Assembly (NCBI RefSeq): GCF_011189575.1
Contig: NZ_PUJW01000001.1
Location: 124,001-188,000, forward strand
Direction: 5' to 3'
Length of the DNA stretch: 64,000 nucleotides
DNA from: Photorhabdus cinerea
GTDB taxonomy: Bacteria > Pseudomonadota > Gammaproteobacteria > Enterobacterales > Enterobacteriaceae
The notes under the pieces are model-generated. The model searched no databases and had not been told where the DNA came from. It saw nothing but the letters and a program-made list of their open reading frames with translations. Both the position numbers and the translations under genes were made by a program. The number at the start of each line of letters is the position of its first letter. The stretch's first letter is position 1. Below, one piece after another: positions 42,401 through 51,765 of the stretch.

Positions 42401-43886
42401 TCAGGCCCTGCGCGTTGTATGCATAGTACAGGTGGAATTGCTGGGTGCTGTCTGCTTCCGCCAGCCGGCCATTATCATGGTAGTGATACCGGGCCATCAC
42501 TTCCTGCAACCCTTCATCGGTGCGGAGAATCTCCGTCAGCTGTCCGCTCAGGTTGTAACGCAGCGTCAGCACCGGTCCGTCACTGTGGATGACTTCTGTC
42601 AGCTGATAGCGGTTGTTATAGACAAAACGCAGCCGGTTATCATACACGTCCCGGTGTTCAGTCAGCAGCCAGCTCTGGGTGTCGTCGTCGGAAGCCGGTG
42701 CAGGCAGGGCAAAATATTTTTGCACCGGGGAATCGCGGTGGCGGAGGATATACCCCGACTGGCCCCGGCTCAGGGTAAAATCGGGGTGGTCGGGGTTGAT
42801 ACTGTGGGTACAGGTGGCAGGTAAGGCAAAATAGAGTGAGGCCCCTTCGGTGGTGCTGATTTCTACCCGGTCGCCGGTGACCCGGACGCATTCGGAAAAG
42901 CTGTCAGTCCAGCCCGGCCCCAGTAAGCCCTGTTCCCCGGGGACCCAGCTGCGTAAAAACACCAGCGGCAGGGTCTGGCCGAGCGCGATATCGGTACGCT
43001 GGTCAAACAGCTGGCCGGTGGTGACATCAATCGGGTCGCCGGTGAAGAATTTTTTAGTTGCTTCCCAGTAACGTTTCGCGCCCTGCGTTTCTTTAAAGGC
43101 GGTTTTGGCACAGGAAATCGTGCCCATCGACACGATTTTTCCGGCATGCCGGGCCCCGGCCTTTGCCCCGTTCAGCACCGTCTGACGACCGGCTTTAGTG
43201 AACAGTTTACCGAGGCCCTTAATGGCGCCCCGGGACGGTGGTGCCAGAAATTCCACGGCTATCAGAATGGCCCGCTCCCAGGCGGAGAACTCTTCCTCAA
43301 TGTCCAGACAGGTGCCCTGACCGGAGCCGATAAACACGGTTTTGGCACCGGATTTGATGGTGGAGCCGCAGACCAGTTTGTCATCCACCCGGGCAGCCGG
43401 GTAGCCGTTGATGAACACCGTTTCACTGCCCTGGGCAATCAGGGGCGGAGCGGGGTGTTTCGTACAGGCGGCAGTATCGGCGGTGGCTCTGGCTGCCGGT
43501 TTGCCTTCGACAGACACATCCGGCGAGCCGCTGATTATTTTGCCGTCGGGCGGGCCAATACTGTCCACCATGCGGGTGACCGCGGAACTGGCGGCACTGA
43601 TAACCTTCCCCAGAGCCAGTGTGCCGGCAGTGCCCAGTGCAATCACCGCAACGGTGGCTAAACCGCCGGTGCCAACTACCACCGCAGCGGCTACGGCGAA
43701 GACCGCAGCACTAATCAGGGCGCCAGTAATGGCACCGGCCAGCGCGCCGAGGAAACTGGCATGTTTAATCGGGTCGCCCTCACGGGCGGCTGCCGGGCCA
43801 GGCGTCCCCCGAGGAGGGGAAACGGGTGCAGCGTGTCGGGCACCGACCCGGGCAATCCGGGTGACAATTTCATCACCAAGTGACAT
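39489..43886 (-). CDS. rhs: T6SS Rhs effector: PAAR, YD-repeat shell and HYD1-type ADP-ribosyltransferase tip
   Basis: 1,465 aa. The N-terminus has two hydrophobic segments (about 45-75 and 78-100) that need the EagR chaperone, then a PAAR domain (about 105-195; GSPDVSVEGKPAARATADTA, NGYPAARVDDKLVCG). The start of the Rhs module is GDPIDVTTGQLFDQRTDIAL (about 285), followed by many YD repeats and the core end DPTGLWGGENTYRYVHNPTK, FIDPLGLAG (to about 1338). The 127-residue tip contains HYTNKAGFDGIMKSGVLNP, the HYD1-type ADP-ribosyltransferase signature. Rhs shells enclose and release the toxin after internal cleavage. Gene order vgrG-eagR-rhs-immunity is the classic T6SS cargo operon. T6SS sheath genes are outside this window. 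Confidence 0.93.
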   Translation of the reverse strand: MSLGDEIVTRIARVGARHAAPVSPPRGTPGPAAAREGDPIKHASFLGALAGAITGALISAAVFAVAAAVVVGTGGLATVAVIALGTAGTLALGKVISAASSAVTRMVDSIGPPDGKIISGSPDVSVEGKPAARATADTAACTKHPAPPLIAQGSETVFINGYPAARVDDKLVCGSTIKSGAKTVFIGSGQGTCLDIEEEFSAWERAILIAVEFLAPPSRGAIKGLGKLFTKAGRQTVLNGAKAGARHAGKIVSMGTISCAKTAFKETQGAKRYWEATKKFFTGDPIDVTTGQLFDQRTDIALGQTLPLVFLRSWVPGEQGLLGPGWTDSFSECVRVTGDRVEISTTEGASLYFALPATCTHSINPDHPDFTLSRGQSGYILRHRDSPVQKYFALPAPASDDDTQSWLLTEHRDVYDNRLRFVYNNRYQLTEVIHSDGPVLTLRYNLSGQLTEILRTDEGLQEVMARYHYHDNGRLAEADSTQQFHLYYAYNAQGLISRWSDGDQTWVDYRYDEQGRCTDSAGSGGFYPVHLDYAPGLTRSATPQGHTTTWHYNDQLQVTEVHTPGGGITRYDYDNRGNLIQQTLPMGETLTLTCLADTGRVTSLTDATGAVWQYSYDADTLQLTGMTDPLQRTWLQLYDEQGQPKGFIAPDGRKTTLTRNAFGLVTTEEDTDGNRRTQEYDTHQRLVRLFDEENRTVSLGYDSQDRLRSLTAAGALWRWRYDRHHRVAASDRPDNNLEHFHHDRHGNLTRWTDALGVDWQVEYGPFDLPVARVDGEAHRWQYRYDADTLQLTEVINPQGESYTYTFDADGRVVTEQDYAGTRWHYRYDLSGNCIEKRDGEETVTRYDYDAAHRLTALHTPEGTTHYHYDIVGRLLTVESPDNTLSFEYDEQDRIVREIQPHGEIRRHYPDNRTVERQLLTGETEPAEGPARFAGQTHPEHWQSRMQVNRAGELTGLTLEGQRPLTVERDDAGRETGRYTDSGFILRQQYNLMGQLTAQRAGCNPHFFRQTDLTDIPEPTFAGQARQYEYDAALNLTAASDDGQQLRYLLNGNGQVVSVGDGRNLREHYQYDASGYPSRRFDGVQEIMGETLYQEGHRLNWVDSHRFVYDRAGRMKEKQRLEEGYRPALTRYHWNSQNQLTGLITPDGIRWEYRYDAFGRRTEKRCIQTGKLTTYLWDGDVPAEIRDYQHGRLKMIRHLVFDGWALMAQQTQAFTLNLDNRVELMAGEVQTQYAVSAPTGEPLALFDPAGKRVWRRPKQSLYGLRLTGPGENPPLDPGLRFAGQIFDEESGLFYNRFRYYLPEGCCYLSADPTGLWGGENTYRYVHNPTKFIDPLGLAGENVFIHYTNKAGFDGIMKSGVLNPNVSGKVYITDILMSPKDVVRDLLINNPKYTGRGDYAIIFKIDPGERGNIRFSTDLEYIHEGKLKLKNILYSGKNPYDMLEHLDYEARHKLTNEQVRIKKCGRK

Positions 43887-43904
43887 GTTGTGCCTCCTGC
43901 CGGG

Positions 43905-44324
43905 TCAGGCTGCCTGAAAACTGTTGATAATGGCCAGCAAGGCATCTCGCTGACCGGCTTCAAAAGGCGCAGGAGAGGTCAGGTTGAAGGTCAGCAGCTG
44001 TGTGCCCCGGATTTGCAGTACCACGGTCTGGTACATGTCGCCTTCCGGGCTTTTCCACTGGTAATCCAGACGGCGGGCCGATTGCTGGCTTAGGGGGATT
44101 TCGCTGCGCTGGTGCTCTTGGTAACCGGGCAGGTGGGTGCGGAACTGTTCCAGGGTCTGTTCATAGTAAGCGTCGTTATCCATGCCGGTCGGGACCGGTG
44201 TGCGGCTGACCACCAGATTAATGCCGCTGTCGTCCGGTAGCACAAAGACATGCATAGATTCATCCCGCCAGTTGCCGGGGATAGCCAGAGTGCCTTCATT
44301 CATCTGATAAACTGTGTTTTCCAT
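43905..44324 (-). CDS. EagR-type (DcrB/DUF1795) chaperone of the Rhs effector
   Basis: A 139-aa DcrB-fold protein (MNEGTLAIPGNWRDESMHVF, SARRLDYQWKSPEGDMYQTV, ending FEAGQRDALLAIINSFQAA). DUF1795 proteins of this kind bind the N-terminal membrane segments of Rhs effectors and keep them soluble until they are loaded on VgrG. It sits 18 bp upstream of rhs and 57 bp after vgrG, consistent with that job. Confidence 0.88.
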   Translation of the reverse strand: MENTVYQMNEGTLAIPGNWRDESMHVFVLPDDSGINLVVSRTPVPTGMDNDAYYEQTLEQFRTHLPGYQEHQRSEIPLSQQSARRLDYQWKSPEGDMYQTVVLQIRGTQLLTFNLTSPAPFEAGQRDALLAIINSFQAA

Positions 44325-44381
44325 GATTTTTCCGTTATTTGATTGAGGTCATGAATTAAAAGTGTTGAGCGTCAATATCGG

Positions 44382-46277
44382 TCAGTTCACATTGACCTGT
44401 TTGCCGTTGATGGTGATATTGAGTCCCTGAATGCTGATATTGCCGGCACTGTCGATAGTAATGCTGCCCCCGGCGGTGGCAATTTCGATACCACCAGACC
44501 GGGAATGCATCTGAATGTTATTTTTCACGTTCAGCAGGCTGTCTTTTTCTACCGTGACCTGACGCAGGCCGTTGATGGCACTGACTTCATTGCCTGTCAC
44601 CTCTTTATGGCGGTCATTTCTGACCGACAGCACCTGGTTATGGCCGATGCTTTCGGTGTGGTCGTTCATCACCCGGGTTTCGCGGTTATTGAGCACCACG
44701 GTATTCATATCGCGCTGGGCGTGCAACGCCAGCTCTTCACTGCCTTTGGCATCTTCAAAGCGCAGTTCGTTATAGCCTTCTCCCTTATGGGTTTTTGAGC
44801 GGAAGGCCATCTGGGTTTTGCTGCCCGGTAAGGCCCCCGGCGGAATGTTGCTGGCATGATAGGTCCGCCCGGTGACTATCGGCTGGTCCGGGTCACCGTG
44901 CAGAAAGTCCACCACCACTTCCTGACCGATACGCGGGATGGCCAGCATGCCCCAGCCCTGACCGGCCCACGGCTGGGTCACTCGTATCCAGCAGGAGCTG
45001 CGGTCGTCACTCCGGCCGTAACGGTCCCATAAAAACTGTAGCCGGATACGGCCATACTGGTCGCAGAAGATTTCTTCCCCTTCCGGGCCAACCACTTTGG
45101 CAATCTGAGGGCCGTCCATCACCGGTTTGGGCCGGAGAGCCGGCCGCCAGTGCTGGTCATAAGGGATAAAGGTGAAGTGGTTACTCATCACGGTGCCTGA
45201 CTCGCCGCCGGCCTGCTCCAGCGCCTGCGGCTGGCTGCCGGTATGGGCCACACTGACCAACTGCCAGAGCCGGTTGAGGTCATGACGCGGATGGTCGGTC
45301 AGGGTAAACAGCACACCCGGTTGCATGGCCGCATCATTACTGTCACCGTAACCGGTCAGGGCATTGTTGCGCAGGGCTTCCAGCCGGTAGCGGGTAAAAT
45401 CGGCACCATGCTGTTCATCTTTGAAACGACCGGGAAAATCAAAATGTTCATAGCCGGTGTACTGGAGGTCGGTTTCCCGCATCTGCTGGCGAAATTCGGC
45501 GGCCCAGGCCGGATTTTTGAAGGTGTAATCCTTGAGCTCGACGGCGGCCGGACGCACCTGTGCGTGGCGGGTCAGGGCGGTGATACACAACTGCTGGGCC
45601 TGGGCCGCGTCCTCCGGGTGATAGGGCAGAACTGGCCCTTTGGCAATGGAACCGGCATCGTCAGCAAACACTAGGGTGTTTTTGTTGCCGTCGAACTCGA
45701 AGAAATAAAAGATGCCCTCTTCCGCGGTCAGCCGTTGCAGAAAGTCAAAATCGGTTTCCCGGTACTGGACACAGAACTCCCGTTCCGGATGGGGATTACG
45801 TAGGCTGAAGATGACATCCTGGACCCCGCTCTCTTTGAGCAGGGTGGTAATGATAGTTTTGATATCCTGCTGTTGAAAGATGCGGGAATTCTGGCGCAGG
45901 GTGGTGCGCCACATATCCGGACGGACCGTCATTTCGTAACGGGTCTGATGCTTACCGGTATTGCCCTGAACAAAGCCGGCGACCATACCGGTGACGGTGC
46001 GCTGGACTTGCCCTTCGCGCAGGATGGACAGGGTGGCACGTTTATCGAGGACGGCGGTAAAATCAATCGCCGGGTTGGCACTGGCTAAGCTGACGTTAAG
46101 GCTGAACGGGGTGGAAAAGGCTTCATTTAATGAAAAAGCGGCAACGACAAAGGTGTGTGGCGGCAGGCCGCCAGCCGTGAGGGTGAACTGTAAGCCCCCG
46201 GCGCTCTGGGTACTGAATCGGCCAGCGAGTTGCTTTACCGCACCGGGCAACCCGGCGGAGGTTTTCTGGAATGACAT
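44382..46277 (-). CDS. vgrG: VgrG, type VI secretion spike protein
   Basis: A 631-aa VgrG. The gp27-like base covers about residues 25-390. The gp5 OB-fold follows (VVGPEGEEIFCDQYGRIRLQ, WAGQGWGMLAIPRIGQEVVV, FLHGDPDQPIVTGRTYHASN), and then the beta-helical needle with repeated N/T/V turns to the end NITINGKQVNVN. No extra C-terminal effector domain is seen, so its cargo is the PAAR-Rhs protein encoded downstream. The homotrimer caps the Hcp tube. GC content matches the rhs core rather than the AT-rich surroundings, suggesting acquisition as a unit. Confidence 0.95.
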   Translation of the reverse strand: MSFQKTSAGLPGAVKQLAGRFSTQSAGGLQFTLTAGGLPPHTFVVAAFSLNEAFSTPFSLNVSLASANPAIDFTAVLDKRATLSILREGQVQRTVTGMVAGFVQGNTGKHQTRYEMTVRPDMWRTTLRQNSRIFQQQDIKTIITTLLKESGVQDVIFSLRNPHPEREFCVQYRETDFDFLQRLTAEEGIFYFFEFDGNKNTLVFADDAGSIAKGPVLPYHPEDAAQAQQLCITALTRHAQVRPAAVELKDYTFKNPAWAAEFRQQMRETDLQYTGYEHFDFPGRFKDEQHGADFTRYRLEALRNNALTGYGDSNDAAMQPGVLFTLTDHPRHDLNRLWQLVSVAHTGSQPQALEQAGGESGTVMSNHFTFIPYDQHWRPALRPKPVMDGPQIAKVVGPEGEEIFCDQYGRIRLQFLWDRYGRSDDRSSCWIRVTQPWAGQGWGMLAIPRIGQEVVVDFLHGDPDQPIVTGRTYHASNIPPGALPGSKTQMAFRSKTHKGEGYNELRFEDAKGSEELALHAQRDMNTVVLNNRETRVMNDHTESIGHNQVLSVRNDRHKEVTGNEVSAINGLRQVTVEKDSLLNVKNNIQMHSRSGGIEIATAGGSITIDSAGNISIQGLNITINGKQVNVN

Positions 46278-46730
46278 ATATAAAGGGCTCCTGATGATTG
46301 CTGAAGGGCTTCATGCACGGCATTGTCAGCCCGGCGACGTTCTGCTATGTGAGTGATAACTCATCAAGGGGGTAAAGAAGCCAGACCGGGAAAGCCCGTC
46401 AATATCGTGATGCCGGATTATCGGGTCCGCCGCCCCAGGGAGGATAAAGAGCGGTCACCAATACTTTCATCCGATTAATATATAACGAGGAGAATATAAT
46501 AAAAAAATTAAAGTGTCTTGGATATTTGATAGATGGATTTCTGTTTAATTTAAAAAAGTGTGATTTAAGTCATAGAATACTTCAGGTGATTTACCTTAAG
46601 ACTAATCCTATTAGCTGAATAATTGGTTTTTTTAGGACATATTCGTAACGAGCATTGATATCTACATGAACTAAGGCTATTTATCCAGGTAAAAAATCTG
46701 AGATAAATAACCACTCTGTACTGGTCTGGG
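46278..46730. other. Intergenic region upstream of vgrG
   Basis: The left third is GC-rich and presumably holds the vgrG leader and promoter. The right part is AT-rich. No plausible gene was found; a 38-codon + strand frame lacks an ATG. Confidence 0.5.
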
Positions 46731-47474
46731 CTACTGAATGATTAGCGTCAATATTTCCTGTGGGTAGATAATAAATTGTCCACGGAATATTGTACCTGCT
46801 GGATAGTTATTGGTGAGTGTTTCCTGCAACTGTAATATTATCTCGTTATTTTTGAGGGATAAGGTAATAATTTCGGCTGCTTCGAACCCAAAAAATCGTT
46901 TTACATGTGGATAGAGCGCTTTAAACAGACTTTCTTTTACAGAAAATGCCAGTGTGAACATCTGCTCAGGTGATAAATGACAATGATTCAGGAAGGGTAT
47001 TTCTCTATCATTCAATACCATTTTTATCATTTCATCCATATTTTGATGGTTGACAATGGTTTCTATATCGACACCAATTAATCGGTTATTGGTTTGCGGT
47101 GCTGCGAGTACAATTGCATGTTGAGCTGAATGAGAAACAGAACCACAAATACCCTGCGGCCAGATTGGGGCACGATCATTGCCAGATATCAAATTAAACT
47201 CTGGTTGTCCTAATTGTGCTAAAAGTTGACGGGCACAATAACGTGCTGCCAGATATTCAGCCCGTCGTTTATTGACGGCTTTGGCTAATTGAGCTGGGAA
47301 GGGAAGGTTTAATTGCCCGAACAGTTCATCGTGATAATAAGAGAGATCAAAACGAGCCTGCCAGAAATGTACTTGAGGATATTGAATAACCGTTCCATAC
47401 TCGATTTGAGTGATAAAGCCATTACCATTTTCTGGTAGTGAGGCTTGATGGGTGTGTATAACTGTTTGTTCCAT
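46731..47474 (-). CDS. ngrA: NgrA-like 4'-phosphopantetheinyl transferase
   Basis: A 247-aa EntD/Sfp-type enzyme with GSVSHSAQHAIVLAAP, the magnesium-binding IGVDIETI and the helix motif FSVKESLFKALYP. It moves phosphopantetheine from CoA to carrier proteins of PKS, NRPS and PUFA-type synthases. In Photorhabdus, ngrA is known to be needed for siderophore and antibiotic production and for nematode growth. It would activate the synthase whose end opens this window. It is monocistronic, between the T6SS island and the fimbrial operon. Confidence 0.88.
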   Translation of the reverse strand: MEQTVIHTHQASLPENGNGFITQIEYGTVIQYPQVHFWQARFDLSYYHDELFGQLNLPFPAQLAKAVNKRRAEYLAARYCARQLLAQLGQPEFNLISGNDRAPIWPQGICGSVSHSAQHAIVLAAPQTNNRLIGVDIETIVNHQNMDEMIKMVLNDREIPFLNHCHLSPEQMFTLAFSVKESLFKALYPHVKRFFGFEAAEIITLSLKNNEIILQLQETLTNNYPAGTIFRGQFIIYPQEILTLIIQ

Positions 47475-47519
47475 GTTGATTATCCAGATTAAGAAAATGT
47501 TATACAGTTTATATTAATA

Positions 47520-48530
47520 TCATTCATATTGAATTGTAAAATGTGCTGTAGCATTAGCTGTTCCGCCGGTTATTTTAACTTCGGTTTGGTAATAGCGAGC
47601 AGTAAAAGGTAATGTATAGATAGTGTTTGCTATTGCATGTCCGAAAGTTAGCGGATTTCCTAAAGAAACAGGTGTTCCCATATATAAGATTTGCACACCA
47701 ATTCCTTTAGCTGTATCTTTTTTATAGGGTTTATTTAATTGCATTACACTGTCTGGAGCATTGTTTACTTGGTTTCCATGAAAAGTAATTTTGGGTTTAA
47801 CACCTTCTGTACATTTAACTGTGATATTAAAATTAGCACTACCCGCAGTAGAGTCTTTTCCTTTAAATAAATAACTTTGTACGTTACCAAAGTTTACTTT
47901 TGGTGTTGGTGTTGTTGTCGAACAAGTTTGAGTCTTTATAGTGTAGTTATTTTTAGTTTTTATTCTTATTAGCTCTGTACCAGAAGATGTCTGTAATATG
48001 GCAATTTTCCTTGGTATTAGTGATTTCCCTGATTCCAATATCCCGTCTTGATAAAGATAAATACTAATTTTCCCTATATCTTTTAATGTCATTTTTTCCT
48101 TGTTTTTATAAATATAATTATGACCACTAGTTGTAGGCAATTTCATGTTTTCTTTTTCTCCAGTGGCAATAATATAAAAATATAGATTCTTTATTCCGGT
48201 TGTTATCATGCCTGTGCCATGAGGTGTATTTCCTGGTATGGATGGATATATATCTCCCATGAAAATAAAATGTTCATCTCTTGGATCACAATCATGGGGG
48301 TTGAGAATGGATGTATTTACATCGATTCCCATGAGTTGGGCTAATTGTTCTTTGTTAATTTCATGAATAAGAATGTTTTTTTTATGGGGCATGTTAGGGG
48401 TAATATTAAGATTATTAAGATTAACATCTAAGCTAATTTGTTTTGCGTTTAATGAGCAATGTGCGTATGCGTTTGCAATATTGAATAATATATATATAAA
48501 TGTTGTTGTTATAATTAAATTAAATTTCAT
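47520..48530 (-). CDS. Fimbrial tip adhesin-like protein
   Basis: 336 aa with a signal peptide (about 1-23). The N-terminal ~200 residues are unlike common pilins and probably form the receptor-binding domain. The C-terminal ~130 residues are a pilin domain (KVNFGNVQSYLFKGKDSTAG, FNITVKCTEG) ending in the beta strand ANATAHFTIQYE that a chaperone would bind. As last gene of the four-gene chaperone-usher operon, 24 bp after the usher, it fits a two-domain tip adhesin. Confidence 0.75.
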   Translation of the reverse strand: MKFNLIITTTFIYILFNIANAYAHCSLNAKQISLDVNLNNLNITPNMPHKKNILIHEINKEQLAQLMGIDVNTSILNPHDCDPRDEHFIFMGDIYPSIPGNTPHGTGMITTGIKNLYFYIIATGEKENMKLPTTSGHNYIYKNKEKMTLKDIGKISIYLYQDGILESGKSLIPRKIAILQTSSGTELIRIKTKNNYTIKTQTCSTTTPTPKVNFGNVQSYLFKGKDSTAGSANFNITVKCTEGVKPKITFHGNQVNNAPDSVMQLNKPYKKDTAKGIGVQILYMGTPVSLGNPLTFGHAIANTIYTLPFTARYYQTEVKITGGTANATAHFTIQYE

Positions 48531-48554
48531 ATGTTTTCCTTTTGTAATTTTTAA

Positions 48555-51035
48555 TTATTGACAACGTAATGAAGTCAGAATAATACCATTAATTTTTTGG
48601 TGTCTTTTACTATCAAAGTTAATATAACAGCTTTGTTGATCACCTAAATCAGCTTTTAATTTTGCTGTATCACTAACACCGCTGAGAAAGACTTCTCCTC
48701 TTTCATTCACCATACCATTGGTACCATTTGGCCCCGTGACTACTGTTCCAAATGGAAGTTTCTTACTGTTATGCTGTAATGTTAAAAATACTCGATGACC
48801 AACGCGAATAGAATAATCCGCCAATACCAATGCGCCTTTTGTTGGAATAACTTTAGTGGTTGGGTTATCAATATCTACGTCAGTACTAAATGTATTGGTA
48901 TCAAGAGATAAAGCATTCTCTCGATATTGCGATATATAAGGTACAACGGTATATCCTCGCCAGTCTGTACTGATAGATGTATTATTCAATACTTTTGCAT
49001 TGGCTGCCCCAGGGGCGCGAATTAAAGCACAGGCACCGCTTTCGCTAATATTCTGCGCCAGAGTAACACCATAGGGATGTGCAATAATCGCGCCCTCTAA
49101 TCCATAATTCACACGCTGACTTTTTCTATGATCGGTCGTGTAACCTACATTAATTGAACCATATGAGCCTCTGTAATATAGGCTGGCGGCATTACCTGAT
49201 TCTTTTTCTTTCTCTGATTTTTCGTAGCTGTAATTCTGAGAGATCATATAGTTCAGGTTCTGCTGTTCCAGTAAGGAGCCGGATAATGTCATCGTATGTT
49301 GGCTGCTACTGTTTTTATTATAAGTGGTGTCATAATCTACTGTTGCGCTGTGATTATTTGATGGCAACCATTTATCCAGAGGAACACTAATATTTAACGA
49401 AAAAGTTTGATCGTTATTAATACTTGAACGATTACGATGGTAATTGTAGCTCAATGATAAGGAGATATCATGAATATCGGTGTTATAAGACATCATGTAT
49501 GATTGATTTTTGCTGGTTTTATCTTGCCAGTAATCTTGTTGCCAGGCTGATAATGAAAGATTACCATATTGACCTAAACTCTGGCCCATTGTTATTTGCA
49601 TGCGGTTTTTCGGCGCGCTATTTCTGTCGTTATCAGTGAATTGGTCGTTATTATTAGCATCGCTAAAACTGAAAAAACCATTAGTATTGTAACGATAGCC
49701 AGCCAGTGTCACCGTTGTATTCGTTGTAGTGAAACTTTTATCGTAGCGTATCTGATAAGACTGGCCGGTTTTCTTTTCTCTATTTGGGAAACGCGTTGCT
49801 GCCTTAGTGACATCTATTGATACAGTACCAAATGGGCCGAGATTATGCCCTAAACCTAATGCATGACTTTGATAGTCGGAAGAAACAATTGTTCCACCAT
49901 AAATTGTAGTGCTGTCCCATAGCCCGTAAGTGGCTTCTGTCTGGATAAACCTTTTTTTGTTGGTTTGTTTATTGCCACTGAATTTACCGATATTAACAGA
50001 ATATTTTGTTTGCCCCTCACGGATCGTCAATGGTGAGGCAGCAAAGGGCTGAGTAAATTTTCTGACTTTGCCATTTGCTTCATAAATAGAGACTTCCAGA
50101 TCATCATTTAAGTTGCTGGGATAAATATCGGTAATTTCAAACGCGCCTGGCGGAACAAAAGTCTGATATATCAGATTATCTTTCTGATGTATCTCTATCC
50201 TTGCGTGAGTCATGGCAATACCGCGAATGACAGGCGCAAATCCTTGCTGGCTATCTGGTAACATTTGGCTATCAGACATCAGTTTAATACCATTAAAACT
50301 GAAACTATCGAAAACCATGCTATCAGTTGTTGTTTCTCCCAATACTAAGCGGGATCTTAATGGGCGAATATCCCGTTCAGCATAGGTTTTAAGCGATTTC
50401 CATTCAGATGTCTTATCAGTATGATTATAGTAACTATTATGGCGAACGCGCCATGGACCTAAATTAAAGCCGCTACGTAAATTCACATATTGATTTTGTT
50501 CACTTTGATTTTTATTCCAGGATTGCATTCCCGTCAGATGATAGTTGGTGAAGAACATAGGCAAACCATCATCCCACTGATCAGGAGAGATATCTCCCCT
50601 GATTTGTGATCTCATTGCAGCTTGAGGGAAATTCAGCGTCAGCGTAAGATGGCTTAAATCCAGTTCTGTCGATGCATGTTTGATATATTTCTCTGGTTGA
50701 GAAATGATTTCTTGTTCAGAAAGTGATGCTAATTCAGGGAAGCTTTCTGTTTTTACCCCGATTTCTTTCAGTAAGCTGACAGATAATTCAGGGCAGAGTT
50801 TTTCACCACAGTCAATAAAGGATAGGTTTTTGATGCCAATATCCTTTTGATTGACGATAACATTCACTTTATAGATACCCGGAATGTGACTATCTGTTTT
50901 TGCCAAACTGTCCAGATTAATATTTTCTCTGTCTTCATCTGATAATTGTAATGCATTTATATCAAAGTACAGCTCTGCATGTACTGGCAATGATAAACAA
51001 AAAGTTATTAAAGCAAAGCTAATTACTTTTCTCAC
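48555..51035 (-). CDS. Outer membrane fimbrial usher (FimD/PapC family)
   Basis: 826 aa with a signal peptide (MRKVISFALITFCLSLPVHA). It has the N-terminal chaperone-binding domain (FDINALQLSDEDRENINLDS), the 24-strand barrel region (RGIAMTHARIEIHQKDNLIY, VPPGAFEITDIYPS) and C-terminal plug-type domains (PTKGALVLADYSIRVGHRVF, FGTVVTGPNGTNGMVNERGE, FLSGV). It forms the pore through which subunits are assembled. Full family length; no sign of disruption. Confidence 0.93.
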   Translation of the reverse strand: MRKVISFALITFCLSLPVHAELYFDINALQLSDEDRENINLDSLAKTDSHIPGIYKVNVIVNQKDIGIKNLSFIDCGEKLCPELSVSLLKEIGVKTESFPELASLSEQEIISQPEKYIKHASTELDLSHLTLTLNFPQAAMRSQIRGDISPDQWDDGLPMFFTNYHLTGMQSWNKNQSEQNQYVNLRSGFNLGPWRVRHNSYYNHTDKTSEWKSLKTYAERDIRPLRSRLVLGETTTDSMVFDSFSFNGIKLMSDSQMLPDSQQGFAPVIRGIAMTHARIEIHQKDNLIYQTFVPPGAFEITDIYPSNLNDDLEVSIYEANGKVRKFTQPFAASPLTIREGQTKYSVNIGKFSGNKQTNKKRFIQTEATYGLWDSTTIYGGTIVSSDYQSHALGLGHNLGPFGTVSIDVTKAATRFPNREKKTGQSYQIRYDKSFTTTNTTVTLAGYRYNTNGFFSFSDANNNDQFTDNDRNSAPKNRMQITMGQSLGQYGNLSLSAWQQDYWQDKTSKNQSYMMSYNTDIHDISLSLSYNYHRNRSSINNDQTFSLNISVPLDKWLPSNNHSATVDYDTTYNKNSSSQHTMTLSGSLLEQQNLNYMISQNYSYEKSEKEKESGNAASLYYRGSYGSINVGYTTDHRKSQRVNYGLEGAIIAHPYGVTLAQNISESGACALIRAPGAANAKVLNNTSISTDWRGYTVVPYISQYRENALSLDTNTFSTDVDIDNPTTKVIPTKGALVLADYSIRVGHRVFLTLQHNSKKLPFGTVVTGPNGTNGMVNERGEVFLSGVSDTAKLKADLGDQQSCYINFDSKRHQKINGIILTSLRCQ

Positions 51036-51058
51036 GATACTCTCATCAGATAATATTA

Positions 51059-51727
51059 TCAGAAATTAAACTGGTACTCTTTTGTTGTGCCACCGTAATC
51101 ATTGATAGCCGTCAGCGTCACGCTTTTTATGCCACTTTGGGCTGGGAATACCCTGTGACCAAAAGGCGGAATAAATCCTGGTCTGGCTATTAATTTTCCA
51201 TCGATTTTCATCTCATTAAGATTAACGTAATAAGCCGTGGGATTAGTTAATTGAACACCATTGGTATTACGTGATGCTTCCAAACGATGAATAGCATTAT
51301 TCGCATCATCATCAGATAGCCCTGTTGGGCGATAAATCAGTTTGATAATGTTTTTGATGGTTATGATCATCTTGCTGTTGTCATTTTTTTCAACCGCCGG
51401 AATTGCATTAACATTGAGCAAAAATATCGACTCCCGATCCGATGGTAGATAATTTCCCACATATGAAACACGGATTTGATGCTCGCTTTCCTTCGCCATC
51501 TTAAACAATGGTGGTGTAATAATGAACGGCACTTTGTTTTGACTATTATCGATATTATCTACCCATGATTGAACAAGATAAGGTCTTTCTGTATCCGAGT
51601 TGGTGATAGAAATCGTGGCTTCTTTTTGTGAGCCATTATAGATAAGGCGGGTTCCGCCTAAGGTAATCCCTGCTTGTACTTGTCCTATAAAAAAGACAAG
51701 TAAAAAGGGAGTAATAAAGCGAAGCAT
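51059..51727 (-). CDS. Periplasmic fimbrial chaperone (PapD family)
   Basis: 222 aa with a signal peptide (about 1-19). The first Ig-like domain has ITLGGTRLIYNGSQKEATIS and the conserved strand DRESIFLLNVNAIP; the second includes KLIYRP. It caps pilin subunits by donor-strand complementation and hands them to the usher 23 bp downstream in the operon. Confidence 0.93.
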   Translation of the reverse strand: MLRFITPFLLVFFIGQVQAGITLGGTRLIYNGSQKEATISITNSDTERPYLVQSWVDNIDNSQNKVPFIITPPLFKMAKESEHQIRVSYVGNYLPSDRESIFLLNVNAIPAVEKNDNSKMIITIKNIIKLIYRPTGLSDDDANNAIHRLEASRNTNGVQLTNPTAYYVNLNEMKIDGKLIARPGFIPPFGHRVFPAQSGIKSVTLTAINDYGGTTKEYQFNF

Positions 51728-51765
51728 TTTTACTCCTTTACTAATTAAAGATATTTATTTGGTAA

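Noticed and set aside
41415..42824. Long + strand frames opposite rhs
   Set aside because: Antisense shadows of the GC-rich rhs coding sequence.
46498..46617. 38-codon + strand frame upstream of ngrA
   Set aside because: Begins with ATA after a GAGGAG and has no ATG; no similarity recognised.
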